Program-made: the position numbers and the translations under genes | The notes under the pieces: model-generated | Databases searched by the model: none | What the model was told of the DNA's origin: nothing | Seen by the model: only the letters and a program-made list of their open reading frames with translations | Assembly (NCBI RefSeq): GCF_020740795.1 | Contig: NC_067282.1 | Coordinates: 150,894,858-150,958,857, forward strand | Length of the DNA: 64,000 nt | Source: Apus apus | Lineage: Eukaryota; Chordata; Aves; Apodiformes; Apodidae | Reading direction: 5' to 3' | In this document: in pieces, positions 12,514 to 26,400 of the stretch | Numbering within the stretch: position 1 is the stretch's first letter | Layout: each line of letters begins with the position of its first letter

Positions 12514-14287
12514 TTCTGTAATAATTTTCCCACCTTGCAAAGCTGCAGAGGTCCATATATGCAAAAAATCAAACTTTTTCCTGGCTTGTAAATCATGGGA
12601 TTTGCTGTTTCAGGTAACTGCAAGAGAATCTTTGCATGGCCATCAGATAGATAAGAGTATCTCTTTGCATTCTGTGACTTCGCCATGGGGATGACTTTGC
12701 TTCAAGCGTAAGACAAGGATGTAGGACAATTTTCCCTTCCCCATCCAGGCAGTTGCAGTCCTGTTGTGCTGTCCCACAGGTCACATTGCCCTCTCCTGCT
12801 TGGCTTTGAGAGGCAGAAATGGTTCAAGCAGTGATCATCTGATACTGGCTCTGTCAGCCTGAACATTGAATTAGTTCCTAGGAGCTCAAGCACCGTTTCA
12901 CAATCCTGTTTGCAAGGCCCGTCACATGAAAGGTGTTGACTGGTTAAAATCCATGCAGGCTGTCAGAGCCAGCTGGGAACTTTATGACACAATAATGCTT
13001 TCTTCCTGCAGAAAACAAAGCAGTTTTAGAGGAAGGTAAGGTTGACAAACTTGTACTCACTGCAATCTGTGACCATCCCAGACAGATAAAAGCCCTCTTA
13101 TGCATACAATATAGAATTTCTTTATTCCCACAGAAATTATCTATGCAATAACTTCTTTCCAGCATACCTCACAGACTGGACTGCTGGATCTGAGAAAAAT
13201 AGCTATGGAAATAGAGGAGAGACAGCAGCCTTAGGGAATAAAGTTACCTAATATAACTTTTCCTGAATGTTTTTCGGCAAACAGCTTGTTTTCCAATTGT
13301 ATTTAGGAGACCAGGAAACTGGGTCAGTAGCAAACACATGCATTTGCTCTGCACACAGAGAGCACTACACCACCAGGATGGTATTGTTTGAATTCACTAT
13401 TTATTTAAAAAACAACAGCAATCAATCAAACAACAAAAAAAATTGTTCACATGTTTTTTTAAGTATTGGTTTTCCATGTTTGACATATTAAATCTTTATT
13501 TAAAAATATATTGATAATGGTGAAAAATTAGTTGAAAGATCAACAGTAAGACAAAATATTTTATTATGATCAAAATGAAATGGTTTTATTGATCTGAGGA
13601 AAATGAACTGAAAAAAAGCCTTTTTTTTTTTTTAGGTTTGTTTGTTTGGGGTTTTTTTTAGGTTTTTTTAAGTCCTTGAGAGTTTGGCTTTTCTCCATGC
13701 TTTAGTTTAGGAGCATCTCTTGAAATCTCAAAATACTTCCAGCATGAGAAAGCTACTTCCCATAAAACTGTACCTAGCATGTGAATAAGACTAGACCAGT
13801 CTTCTCAGGAATCAGACAATGGCTGGGTACTCCATCCCATTAGTATAGCACAAATATTCCCCATACAGCCGAGACACTGATGGTCAGTTTAATAACCTCA
13901 CTGACCTCTGCCTACTGCTAGTCTCACATATGGGCTTTTTTTTGTATAAGCACATCGGAAAACTCTTTCTACCAAAACACAGCAGTCCTGTGCACACGTG
14001 GTTAAGCAGACAGGACAAAAAAGGTAAGTCTCACACTCCCAATCTGTGCATTGCATGATTTATGTGATGGGGGAGGGAGGATGTTAGTATACTCTAAGCA
14101 CCTAATTTTTAGATAATTCATCTAAACTACTTCTTGAGGCTTTCTGTCTTAAAAATTAAGAGAGACAAGTGCTTCCTGGTGGAAGTTAGGAGCACCTCTC
14201 TCAGGCATTTAGCTGAGGATAGTTTGAATTGCCCATTTGGAAGTGCCAGTCGAGTACCCACTGGCAAAGGAAACAGCTTGTCTTCTT
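12514..14287. other. Intergenic sequence without recognised genes
   Basis: No coding sequence recognised. A T-rich low-complexity stretch lies at about 13619-13671. The rest is unremarkable. Confidence 0.5.
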
Positions 14288-14732
14288 AGAGCCACAAAGA
14301 TGATTAAGGGAGTGGAACATCTCTCTTATGAGGAAAAGCTGAGAGAGCTGGGTCTCTTTAGTTTGGAGAAAAGGAGACTGAGGGGTGACCTCATCAACGT
14401 TTACAAATACGTAAAGGGTGAGTGTCAAGAAGATGGAGTTAAGCTTTTTTCAGTGATGACCAGTGATAGGACAAGGAGTAATGGATACAAATTGGAGCAT
14501 AGGAGGTTTAAGGTGAATATCAGAAAAAATTTTTTTACTGTGAGAGTGACAGAGCACTGGAACAGGCTGCCCAGAGAGCTTGTGGAGTCTTCTTCACTGG
14601 AGACATTCAAGACCCGCCTGGACGCCTTCCTGTGTGATGTACTCTAGGTGACCCTGCTCTGGCAGGGGGGTTGGACTAGATGATCTTTCGAGGTCCCTTC
14701 CAACCCCTAGGATTCTATGATTCTATGATTCT
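14288..14732 (+). mobile_element. CR1 LINE 3' end with decayed ORF2 C-terminus
   Basis: Starts at agagccacaaagatgattaa and ends in the perfect tail gattctatgattctatgatt. An uninterrupted reading frame from about 14237 to 14647 covers the ORF2 C-terminal region ([20 protein letters not shown], then [20 protein letters not shown]). That frame and the intact tail make it one of the less diverged copies here. It is heavily 5'-truncated and cannot be autonomous. Confidence 0.95.
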
Positions 14733-17700
14733 GCTGAGCATCTCCATAATAGAAAATGCAGTGAGGGCCTAATTCTTTGTTTGCAGATACTGCTACAAAG
14801 CAACAGCAGTCCACCATAGCACCAGTGATTCATGGGAGGATTAACTGCCTTCTCCGCTTCTGGATGATGAAAAATGGAACACAGGAAGTTCATTTTCATG
14901 CATCACTACAGACATGTATTCACTACCAAACTACAGCTAATTTGATATAATGAGCTAGAGCTCATAGACTTTCTGTTTTACTATTACCTATTCTTGGAGT
15001 GTTTTTTGTTTTATTTTGGTTTTCCCTGGAGAATTGCTTTTATTTCTGTACATGTAGCCTCTGTAGTCTTCTTCATTAGGCAGGGAGAGAATTTTTGTTC
15101 TTCTCACGTTTGCAAGGATGGGGTAAATTAAGCACATTCCTTCTTCATTTTTAACTTTCCATCAGCCAAACAGCAGACAGATCAAAGCCAGTTTATAGCC
15201 ATGCTGGACAGTTTGCCATAGCAATTGCTGCTCAGAGGCTTGAATTGCTATGAAAAGGACAACCTTTGATCTCCTGAGCCCTTCCCACATATAACAGCTC
15301 CAGTTCCATTCGAACCAAAGACCCGGGCTTGCCATCATGGATTAACTAAAGATTTTTGAGAGAAAAACATCTATAAGGGGCTTGAGGGGCCTGGCAGGGG
15401 CAAAGAAGTATTATGAAATACAAGAACGGATTAAACAGGGGGTGAAGTCTCTGAAAGCCACCTGCAAACTCTGTAATCAGTGACCTGGACTCAAACTGTT
15501 TCTGTGCTTCCTCTCTTGCAGTCCTGCAGCTGCTGCTGTTAATATTTTTGGCCTGGAAGAAGTAACTTTGTGAGTCTATTTCACCTTGATGGATTATGAT
15601 GCTATTTTAAATGTCAATTGATAATAATTGTCCCATTAAAAAAAACACACTATAATAAATGTTATCAGTTTAAACCTTCAGTATCCCTTTTATTAATAGT
15701 TCTAATTTATGAGCTTGTTGAAAAATCTATGGAGACAACAGAGCTAATAAATCTGAGGTTAAAAGGACTTCAGAAGGCAGGCTGCACAGGCTTTCTGCTA
15801 GATCTTTGCCAGCTGTTGAACTTTGAGAAGATCAGAGCAACTGTCACTGGGGAGACAGTCAAAGTCCAGTAAGGTGTAAAGGATGGAAGACAACTTACAA
15901 GGACATGAGGCTCCAGAGGTGATGTGGGCAATTTGAAGCTGCTCCGTCGCTGCAATTGTCAGTCCACCTATTCACCTGACTGCCTAAGCTTGCAGGCTTC
16001 CTCTGAGCAGCTGGCTGAGCACAAGCCCTTGGAGAGGAGGTGTTGTCAGCTGCAGCATCCATGCTGTGCGTAAACATCAGACAGCTCCGACTCTGAATCA
16101 CATACACAAGCAGGAGCTTAAAAGAAGAGGCATCGGGTGGAATATCAAAACTTTATCATCTTTATTCAGAGGAAAAGACCAGTGGGCAGGAACAGTCATG
16201 CTTCCTGACTGACAGTGTAAACACAGTTTCATCTTCCTCCTCTAGACAGGCACTACAGGACAAAAAACTCCCAAGTATTGATCCCAAGTTGATTCTGAAT
16301 ACAGACATCCAGGATTTTTCACTTTCTGAAAGCACTCTATGTTTAAAAAAACCTCACAGGCTTTGTGGACCTGTAGATTTGCCTGGCATGGGCAGGATAA
16401 GTTGAGAAAATCAACACAGAATGATTTTGTTCTAGTAAGCTTATTTTCTGGTGTAAAGGATTGCCTTCAGATCTCAGCAGACCCAGGGGAACAGGTGTTT
16501 CCTGCCTCAAGGAATTTATAGACTAAATTAGACAGGTAGCACAATGATTGTAACAAATGAGATTCATCTGCATTTCCAGGTCAAGCAGAAATGTAAAAAT
16601 ATATCTAAACTACCCTACAAAACCATCTTATTAGAACTTGGCAGAAAAATAACTTCTTCATTCCTTGGTAATTGAAAAGTAAATCATTTCTTGTTTTGAA
16701 CATAAATAATTTGTTACATTTCAGCAACTCAATCATTTAAAAAAGAGGGTCAACTTAACTATTTTAATTTGCAAAATCTTCATTTGCATTTCAAGCTTCT
16801 ATTTTTTGCCACTCATCTTTATTTTAACATAATACAAAGCAAAAACATTCTAAGCCAGAAGTCATTCCAAATAATTTATTCAATTTTTTTAAGAAACAGT
16901 ATTTATCTATATTTTTGCATTTCTGTATTAAAAAAAAAATTAGAATATTAAAGTCTTTTGGTATCACTTAACCATTTTGGTATCAAATCTGCATAGTTCT
17001 TTTTCAGAAAGAACTTTTGTATGCAAAACATGGGAATTATGCATCATTACACTGCTGCTTTCTAGTCCTCTTTCAAGAGCTGTCACTTACTCATTCTACT
17101 TCTTACTTATGTGCTTGTGTTTTTTTCTATATAGAAGAACAAAAATATATTTCTTAGTTGGCATTGCCTTCAGTTTAAAAAAAAAGACCAATGCAATAAG
17201 ACAGAACAAAAATAAAGCCTTCACAAGGAAGCTTTCAAGTTGTAAATTTGCATCTGCACATCTCATTTAAGCACACATAGCAAATCAACTTGTGCCTGCG
17301 AGAAGCAGGGAAGTTTAAAGTCACAAACTAAGACAGAATAGTTGTACAAACAGCCACTGTTTGATTTTGTGATGTGGGACTACAGCATTGCCTCAGCAGG
17401 TGCCCAGCCAGAGCGAGCTGGTGGTGGTGGAGACAGGCAGCACATGCTCCCTGAATACAGCGAGACTCAGGTTTCACTTGGTATGTGTTGTCAGTATGAT
17501 CATTGACTGAAGGTGTTTCACTGAGATGAAAACTTGGAGTTTGCTAATCTCAGCTCTCTTTTCTTCAGATTTTTTTTACAGAGAGACACATGGACTTCTT
17601 TGGGAGCTGGTGCAAGTGATCATGCAAGTGATCGTGGAGACATAGCTGCCAGAAGGCTGTGTTTCTTCCTTTCAAAACAGTGTGCGTTTACTCAGCAGAA

Positions 17701-20063
17701 AGGGAGCTTGAGCAAAGAGAGGGATAGGAGGTGTATTTTTTGCCCTGAAGTCTCTAGGCTAGTTTACTCAGGCAGTGACCTCCAAAGATAGGAGTCCTCT
17801 CATAAGGAGAGTTCAGACCTATCAGACTTTCCTGTGAAATCCTCCTTCTCCCCCTGCAGCAAAGAAGTAGCCCCTTGAACACAAAGAGGCTTTAATAACA
17901 AACCAAAGCCAAAGCTTTCCACAGAAAAGGAAAATTTGCTCTTTCTTGGGCCTCACTTGGCAACTGAAGCACATCAATCCATGGGCTTTTTCCTTGCACC
18001 TATATAGAACTTTTGGAAACAGGGGCAGCAGGGGAGGCTTAAAAAGCAGAGGCTTCTGGTCCCCAGAGCTGGTTGTCTTGTTCCTGGAAGTTTCTAGATA
18101 AAAGGTAGCACAATAAACATCAGAGAGTCCAGGAACTGTATATGCTAAATTAATATACTGGAGGCTGGGCCAAGGACATTCAACTCATGACATTTGAGAA
18201 GTAAGTTTTGAAGCCATTACTCTATATGAAACCAGAAAAAGCAAGATGTAGCCCCTTTTTTAGTGTCTTAGGCAAGCTGAGTAGGGAAAGCAAGGTACTT
18301 GTAAGGGAATGTACCACATTTCTTCTTGTGCTTTTTCTTGATTTGTTAATCAGGAATTACAAGAAAAAGAGGGAGCCTTGTTAGTAACTGAGCAGTTTTT
18401 ATCCAGGATATATATTCAGAGCATTTTTCTTTTCCTTCCTTCTGCATACAGATGACACCCTCACCTCTACGCAGCCCATAAATTACCCACTCTCTCATTC
18501 TGCCTAAGTACAGAAAGGGAAGACATCCTTTTTTTTTTTTTCACAGGCACCAGCCACAAAGCAGGAGAGGACAGCTTGGCCAGAGCAGCATCCCCCATGT
18601 GCATCAATTGAAACAGCAAGGTGTCCTCTCCTTACAGAGAGGACCACAAGACCTTTTGCACCCACACAACAGCTGCCACCTCACCACCCAAGCAGGAAGG
18701 CATGAGATCCTCCCTTACACAAATGGCTCCTCGAGCCACTGGGCAGAGGGATGCAAAGGGAACAAAGGAAAGCACTTACCACGCTCTCTACCCCATGCAT
18801 TTCATCAGTAAGAGAGACACTCACTTGTCTACCCTGTCGCCTGGGGAGAAGCTTGATTAATAAAATCAGATAATTAAATATTCTTCATCATGACTGGCTG
18901 CACCATTTTTTACCTCTTTCATTGTTCTTTTCCCCACCACCCCCTTTGCTTTTCCAGTATCTCTAACCTGGAAAAAGCCGAAAGCCTTTCATCTTATCAG
19001 GTGTGGTTTATTACCCCCTGGTTACACAGTAATTTTGGTCTCCGCTCCATGAAGAGGTCATATGATGGGATATCAGCTCAAGAATTGTCAGTTCATTGGA
19101 CAAATAAGGCAGGGTCTGCCAATACAATTATAACAGCCTGATAAGGAAAGCACAGAGGAGAACCAGCAGGAGAGGGAGACACAACCATAGCAATTTAAAA
19201 GGTGAGGGGCAATCGTAGAATAAGGCAAGAAAGTGGGGGCAGGGAGAGGGAAGGAACGGGAGTGTATCTAACCACACGTTCTTCCAAAAATGAAAACTAA
19301 TGAGAAGACAGAAGTAACTCAGAAGAGGAATCACTGGCACTCATCCACATTATCCAGGGAATCTTCTCCTCCTGCGGTGGTCGCCTGACTGGGAGGCACA
19401 GGCAACTGGTGGTGATTATCAAGCTTGCCTCATAGCTCAGGAGAGAAAGAAAACGGTGTTTTATCTTTGGGAGTACAGGTGGGGGGTGGAGGGCACTAAT
19501 TCCTATTCCAGAGTATGTTGCAAGGGACATCTCTTTTTCTCTTGTGACTGATAAGATGGGATGATGTTGAAAAGCACCTGTTTGGAAAGTTCAAAGGGTT
19601 TCTGAAGTAGAAGAAAAGAGAATCTGAACCAAAGCTGGTGGCTTGGGGGATGGCTGAAGGACAACCTGTGAATTGCTGGTGAGGAAAGTTTCCATGTGTG
19701 AATTCTCTGCATTTGTGAAAGAAGTTTACAGGATAAACTCTAGTTTACTCTTGCTCATAAACAGCACAAGGAACAAGTATTTGTTCTGCTGATTATTATC
19801 CTAACTGCATAATAGTACAAATCCGGTGGGCTCGTCAGCAATTTCAGCCTGAAAGCAAAAAGGAGGATAACTGTCCCACAGACACAATTTACCAACAAGA
19901 AGCAACCGTTCCCAGGGCATTTTTCACCTGGATCTGGAAGGAGCACACCTCTTCCTTGGATGGCCATGCAATTGTTCAGAGCTCCATAAATCTGCACTGG
20001 ATGGGGGATGTTTGGCAGTGGGTGGGGTTGGTAGGACTTTTCACCCTCACTTCTAATGCTCTC
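14733..20063. other. Upstream flank of ISX without recognised genes
   Basis: AT-leaning, especially at 16.6-17.3 kb, with only short frames. No CR1 copy was recognised here, in contrast to the regions either side. The last kilobase may hold ISX promoter elements, but no motif cluster was strong enough to call. Confidence 0.5.
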
Positions 20064-20296
20064 TTCCCCAGACACGGAAGCACAGATCTTGGTCTCGAGC
20101 TGTGATCAGCAGAGAGGAGCAGACACGTGTGCTCACTTGTGGGTTGCCTTTTGTTTCTTCTCCCAGCGCTCCTGCAGGTCAGCCCAGCACAGGTGGGCAG
20201 CGACTCTCACCTTCCTAGCTGCATGTTTCTCGGGGTGCACCAAGAGCCAGGAGAGCAGGAGAGGACTCTCTGCCCTGTGGCCGCTTTGGCAGGAAG
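20064..20296 (+). promoter_or_regulatory. ISX: Probable ISX 5' UTR / proximal promoter region
   Basis: The sequence just upstream of the ISX start codon is more GC-rich than its surroundings and has no in-frame ATG after the TAG at 20216. Two acceptor-like sites occur, tcttccccag ending near 20071 and ttctcccag ending near 20166, so a non-coding first exon could splice in here. One AGGTCA nuclear-receptor half-site lies at about 20176-20181, without a properly spaced partner. No clear TATA box was found close upstream. The transcription start cannot be placed from sequence. Confidence 0.45.
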
Positions 20297-20468
20297 ATGA
20301 CGGACCCCCAGGAGTGTGCCAGCCAGGGGAAGCCCAGCCTGTCCTTCTCCATTGAGGAGATCTTAAAGAAACCTTCTTCCAGCACCACCCTAAGCCGTGG
20401 AACCAGGAACAGAATTAACTACACTGAGAGACTTCCAGCCCTAAAAGCAGGGTCACCACTGGCCTTTG
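20297..20468 (+). CDS. ISX: ISX coding exon 1 (start codon, eh1 repressor motif)
   Basis: Encodes residues 1-57 plus the first base of codon 58. The ATG has A at -3. An in-frame TAG lies at 20216-20218 with no other in-frame ATG between them, which supports this start if the upstream sequence is contiguous mRNA. Residues 14-26 ([13 protein letters not shown]) match the N-terminal block remembered for mammalian ISX and have the FSIxxIL pattern of eh1 Groucho/TLE-binding motifs. The rest of the exon is Ser/Thr/Arg-rich linker. The donor after 20468 is gtaagt, close to ideal. The only uncertainty is whether a non-coding exon or alternative start exon exists upstream. Confidence 0.92.
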
Positions 20469-23400
20469 GTAAGTACCATTTATAGCTCTTAATGAAAATG
20501 CTCCTTTCTTTTTAACCCTTAAAGCTATCCCATTTGGTTATGTAGGATTTTTATTCTTTAGCTTTTGTAGGAATCTACCATTTCCCTAATCAGGTACAAG
20601 TCATTCCTTATACATACAGAAATAGTCTTTTTGAAGTAGCTTGCTTTCAGCCTCACAGTAGACTGTGCTCTGCTGCCAGCCTTGAGTGGGTTTTGTACAT
20701 TTTGAAGCCCTAGTGTCATTGCAACCTGTACAGTTACTGCAGGTAGCTCTGTTCAGGGACAGTGAGAAGTGCTTATTGTAAACAAATACAACATCCTGGT
20801 GTCCTTCCCTTTAAAAAACAAGACACTTGTTTTTAAAAAAAAAAAAATAATAATCACCTGTCACAAGGAAAGACAAGCATTGAGACCCAGGTGTCTAGCC
20901 TGAAACTGCTGCAATTCAAGGAAGTTGTTAGAGTTTCACTTATATCAAGAGCTGAATGCTGTCTGGAATTACAGCCAAATCTCATATCGGTACCATTTTC
21001 TGATAAATCCCACCACTCATCCTCAAGCAGGAGAAATGGTCTGTAAGGGTCATGATAACTAAGAAGTGTTAAAATTCAATTGCTGGAACAGAAAAAGACA
21101 AAGCGTTTGTGTTTAATCATTTCTCCATATCACCAGGGACACCAGGTCCTTTCATGAACTAAATAAATCTGGGTAGTAGATAACTAGCCTGACTTCAGTC
21201 TTAGCAAACCAGCAAGTGTATTAGCCTTTTTTACTTCAGTTTCCTCAGTTTTGTTACTTTGGCCTTGAATGAACTTTTACCCCCACTGAGATTGCCCCTT
21301 TTTTTTCCTTAAACAAAGACCAATGGCCAGTGTTTTCTGGATTTACTATTTCTTCTTTTTCAATCAACATCTTCCATGAAAAGGTAATGGTTTATGTATA
21401 CAAACACATCCACTTAACTGAAAAATGACCTGCAGTTTTGACAGAACATTTTCCCTCACCTCTCACTCAGCTGCTTTCAAAGCTTGATGCTACGCTTTAT
21501 TTTTGTAACACAGAGATTCATTTCATGGATCAGGACCCCATTTCCCAGGACACTGAAAGAGGCATCCACTAGTAAGAGCAAGAGCCTTTTTTTCTAAAAA
21601 TCTGGCAATTATTCTCATCGTTTTGTCTCTTTTTATGTCCAAGCTGGATACCTGGGCTGGAAAAAAAAAGACAAGACCTAAACTGAGAAGGAAACTACAG
21701 CAAAATGAGCACCACAATCACTAGTGTAACACTGGTCACCAGTTGGGCTTGAGCCCATTAACTCTGTCTCTCAGCCGTGCTTTGCACAAGATTTGCACTT
21801 TCTTGTTCACCTCAGACACAGGGTAACGTCACTGTCTCTGTACAGAGCTTGTTTCTTGGCCATAGGGCAGAGCCCACCCACGACATATCTCACAGCCACG
21901 GGAGCTCCGGGAACTGGGGCTGGGTAGACAACAGCTGCCTTTGTGCCTGTACGTGCACCTTTCCACAGAAGACTGTGTGTGGTGGAGAGGGACGGCATGC
22001 TGCTGAATTATCACAGAAGCATAGGATTGTTGAGGTTGGTTGATTATCTGTAAGTCTAGCCTGCTGCTCAAAGAAAGGGCAGCTTCAAAGATAGAGGAGG
22101 CTGCTGAAGGCCATGACTTGTGTTGCTTGGCTGTTTCACCACTGCTGCTGTTGGAAGACTGCAGCATTTAGAGGTTTCCTAAATCTGCCAGTGCAGATTG
22201 GGCCTGAATAACAGCACACCCAGACCGTATTTGAAATACAGTCCTGAAACAGGTGAAGGGTTGGTAGTTTGTAGGCATGGACAAGGACATAGATGACACT
22301 AGTGCAAGCATCATGGGACCCGTGTACTGAAGGAGCCCAGGTGCCAGGTTGCCAAGTGGAGGAAACATGTTGGCATGAGCTCTCTGGGAGTAAACTTTTG
22401 TGAGCTGAAAGTCCTTTCCAGAGAACTGCACATTGCAGTCACTGCATGCCATGGGATCCAAAGTGAGATAGATTGCACCACTGCAAATGAAGTCAGTGCT
22501 GCTCATAACACGGACCATAGAACTGCGTTTTAGCAACATGAGACTCTTCTCTGGGAACAAAGAAGCATGGCAGAGACAGAACCTTTTTAAGTTTGTTTCA
22601 CGATCAATATGTTGAAGCCCCATTTCACTGTGTGTCTCTGCTAAGTGTGCAGCTCCAAGCACAAGCTCCAACAAATCTGTGTGCAGGACGTAGTGAGTTC
22701 CTAGGATCACATTACTGCACTGCCAGTACTGACTCATCCCAAATTGCTCCACCTGAGAGTACAGTCAGTTTTTCACCTTGAAAACAATGCAGGCAGAACA
22801 GTTAGGCCTTGCTTTTGGCTTTGCTTCATCACCTGGCCAGAGAGAGACTGCAGCTGTAGCAAGAGAATATAGTGACTCTTCTCTCCCCCACCAGAAAGCA
22901 AGGTTGAAATAACATACTTAAGGCAATGTAAAATGTTAACTAATGAAAACAGTATGTACACATAAACATTAACTTAACTGTCACTGGATCTGGGAATGCA
23001 GGAAAGCTGTAGAGATACTCCAAAATGTTGTACATTGCTTTTGCAATCGGCCAAGGATGTTTAAAAAAGAGAATGAAAGTGAAGCTTTTTCATTGTTGCT
23101 TTCTTACTAAGACCAAAGAGATACCTAAGCTTATTACCCTTTGCTTTCTCAGCAGAACTGTCAATTTTTGCAGATAAGTTTTATTTATTTCAGAAGTGAA
23201 ATACTCTACACTGTATATCTTGGGAAAATTGCTATATTTCATCAAGGTCATTCAACTTCATGCCATATAACACTTGTATTAAATGAGTTGTGTAAAGAGT
23301 CAGCCATATCTAATTTGGCTCAGCACTGGCCAAGGTCAGGGAACTGAAATGAGCTTAGGGAACTTGTTGAAAATTCCAGAATGTGACACAAATCCAGTTG

Positions 23401-26400
23401 CTTTCCCAGGACAGTTTTGCAGCAGCAAAGAAGGAAGTATCATATGGCAGGGGTGAGTTCTATCTCAATATGGATTTCAAGAATATTTCCCACATCCCAT
23501 ATGCTATGCATCCGAGCCAACCATGATCTATATGAGAGCAAGAACTGGCACCACACACATCTTCGTGGCTACCATAACGTAATTACCCAGGCCAGAAATT
23601 ATCATCCAGCTCATCTGCTGATCTAGGCAGTCTGGGTACCACTATCATACTTGTCCTGAAGTCTAGATCTAACCATTAATAGCTCAGGAGATGGTTAGGA
23701 CCAGAGGATCCACATATGCAGAATAACAGAAAAGAGGGACATAGACAAAGTTCACCCTGGAATCCTTTCCCAAGAAAGCCCTGGGGTGCTGAACAAGAAG
23801 ATTTCAAGAAGTTGCTTCTAACCTAAATTGTTCTATGATTCTTTGACAAAGAAGATGTTGTGATGTACAGCGCCAGTCTTTCATGGAGAGCTGGGGCAGA
23901 CTTGATCAAGTATGAGAAGATCTCTGGGCCTGACTCCTAAGCTCACAGCTTTTTGTCAGTGTAATTCCAGTGGGCCTTGGTGTAAGGAGTGTGCAGTCTT
24001 CTCAGGAGTGTGCAACTTTCCAGTTGCAGTATTAGCCATTTGTGAGTTTACTGCACAAACAGGTCTACTAGATGACCTCAAACTGAAGCTGTTGATCTGA
24101 AGTCTACCAAAAGTTTTGGATTTTTGAAACAGTCTTATCAAGTTAAGAGGAATAGTGAGCAAGAACTTTTAGTATTCAGTCCATGCTTTCTTCTTCTTCT
24201 GGTCAGTGCTTAAAAAGGGTAACCACAGCCTTCGCAAGGGACACAAAAAACCACCCAACAAGTGCTGATCTCTTCTCTTATGCCAACTCTTTAATTTTAA
24301 ACAGAGAAGACTAGCACACCTATTTCAGAAGAAATCCATGTGAAATCCTCTGGGAACTTGATTTCAATGTGCTTGAAAGTACATCTGAAATAATTGTTCA
24401 TTACTTCCCCAGTTTCTGCCAGTGAGACTCCACCAACAAGAGTTCCTTTATCAAGTCAAGGAGAGCTTGGGATGAGAACGTTACACCGGGGAAATTAATA
24501 GTAAAAGCAGTAACAGATACAGTAATTTTGTCATTCGGCCTGTGTTAAGCTCCATTATGCTAATGATATGCAAATTAATAAGACTACAACTGCCACTTCA
24601 CACAAAAATGTCAATATGGTGATTGTTTACCTCATCCTTAGCAACACTCCACCCAGATTTATTGCAAATGAGGGAACAGCTGAAGGAATATAACTGAGCA
24701 GATACCACCTGGCCAATATCCCCAGTTCACCCTACCTATTATAAGGGAAAACAATCCACCTTACAAAAGGGATAGAAGTAAGAGAAAAACAGCACAATAA
24801 AAAGCTGCTTGCACTTTGACAGATCCTTCCCTGTTCATAGCCTTAGTAGGACTCTAAAATCATAAGCCTTATCCCTACAACAGGCCTGTCTCTACACAGT
24901 AATTACAGAAAAATACTTAAATGGAACTTAGGACATTGGAAATAACCTCCTGCTTCCAAAAAGAGATCTAGATATCTTGCCTGAAATTTCCCATCCTTTC
25001 CTATACAAATGAAAGTCAAGCTAGAAATACCATTTTGAGCCAGAAATCAAAGTAATTTCTGTGCATGGCAGTAATAAATAACTTATGTTGTGCCAGGCTG
25101 AAATGTCATTGTCCTCCCCCCCCAAAAAAAAAAAAATCCTTCCATTCCCTGGAGAAAATTTTACCCCATTCCAATTCATAGGTATTTTTCAGAGGTGTCT
25201 GCTAGAGCTACATAAATATGCACAGAAAAATACTGACTGGCTTAATGCTGCCACTTCTGACAGTCTCCTAGCTTGTTCAGGACAACAAGCACCAGAGAAG
25301 ATCACAATGCAAACAGAACTAGACCTTGGGGCACCTGTTTCTCAAATTTGTTCTTTAAATTAATTATCATTCACCTCCAATCTTATCCTCCTGAAAACTT
25401 CCTTGATTTTTCTAGCCTCTCTTTAAAGTTTATGCAATTCCAATTTTCTGGTTTGATCTCAAAAAGCAGGTCCTTCTGCTCCTTTTCACCAGGTCACAGA
25501 GACATTGGTATTTTCCCATCTACCCAGGACAAGCTTATACATAAGTTGTGCTTGTGACTGGGGTACATGAACATCTCAGAGAAAAACACTGGGATGAAAG
25601 GTGTATATGAAGGATGAACACACATGAAAAATCTATAATTTAGAAAATGCCAGTGTCATTCTTAGGAAGCTTTCATCACTGCCTATAAGAGCACCTTGCT
25701 CAGGTACCCTTATGCTCTTAATTATCACAGGAGACATGCATCATCAATTCTGTAGCATAAATTTTCACAGTATCACATCTAGCAAGGGAGTGTAACTAGT
25801 CCTTAATTTAGGAATAGACGCCTAATATAGAAGTCCTGGGCTAAGAACCCATGCTGACACTGATATCCTCTGAGTTCTTGAGCAAATAATTTAACTCCAG
25901 CTCGATGCTACTGACCACTCCCAGGTCTATCCTTCTCCTTTATCCACAAATATTATTCAAAACCTCACTTGTTTTCTCACCAGAAAACTCAAACCTAGTG
26001 AATCCTAAAGTAATTAAATTAGTCCTGTTTTGCAAAATATGCCTTAAGAACAGAGGTGCACCTCATACCAGGTTTTTTAAGGTCAGCATGGCTGGACAAA
26101 TGCAATTGTGTTTGGAAGTTTATCCAAAGATTGGTGAGAATTTGAAAAGATAGCATATGAATAATCATCTTCTACTGACAAGAGGCTTTGGCTAATTTCC
26201 AGAGCTCTTGCAATTGCATTTTCTTCATGTCAGTGTCAGCCCTCTGTAAAATTCCTGTTGTGTGGGCTTTTACTGAGGGCAGAATTGGGTACTTAGTCTC
26301 CAGATGTTATAATTATCATTGCTCCAAGGCTGGTTACAAAGAGAACTTGGTATTTGTTCAGAAAATAAAACTCTGACAAGTCTAAAAAGTTAAATGCTTT

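Noticed and set aside
14237..14647. A 136-codon ORF upstream of ISX
   Set aside because: It is CR1 ORF2 end sequence; the frame runs into the CR1 3' region and tail.
20176..20196. Possible retinoic acid response element near the ISX start
   Set aside because: There is one AGGTCA half-site, but the next similar half-site (aggtgg) is nine bases away, not the 1, 2 or 5 spacing of RAR/RXR elements.
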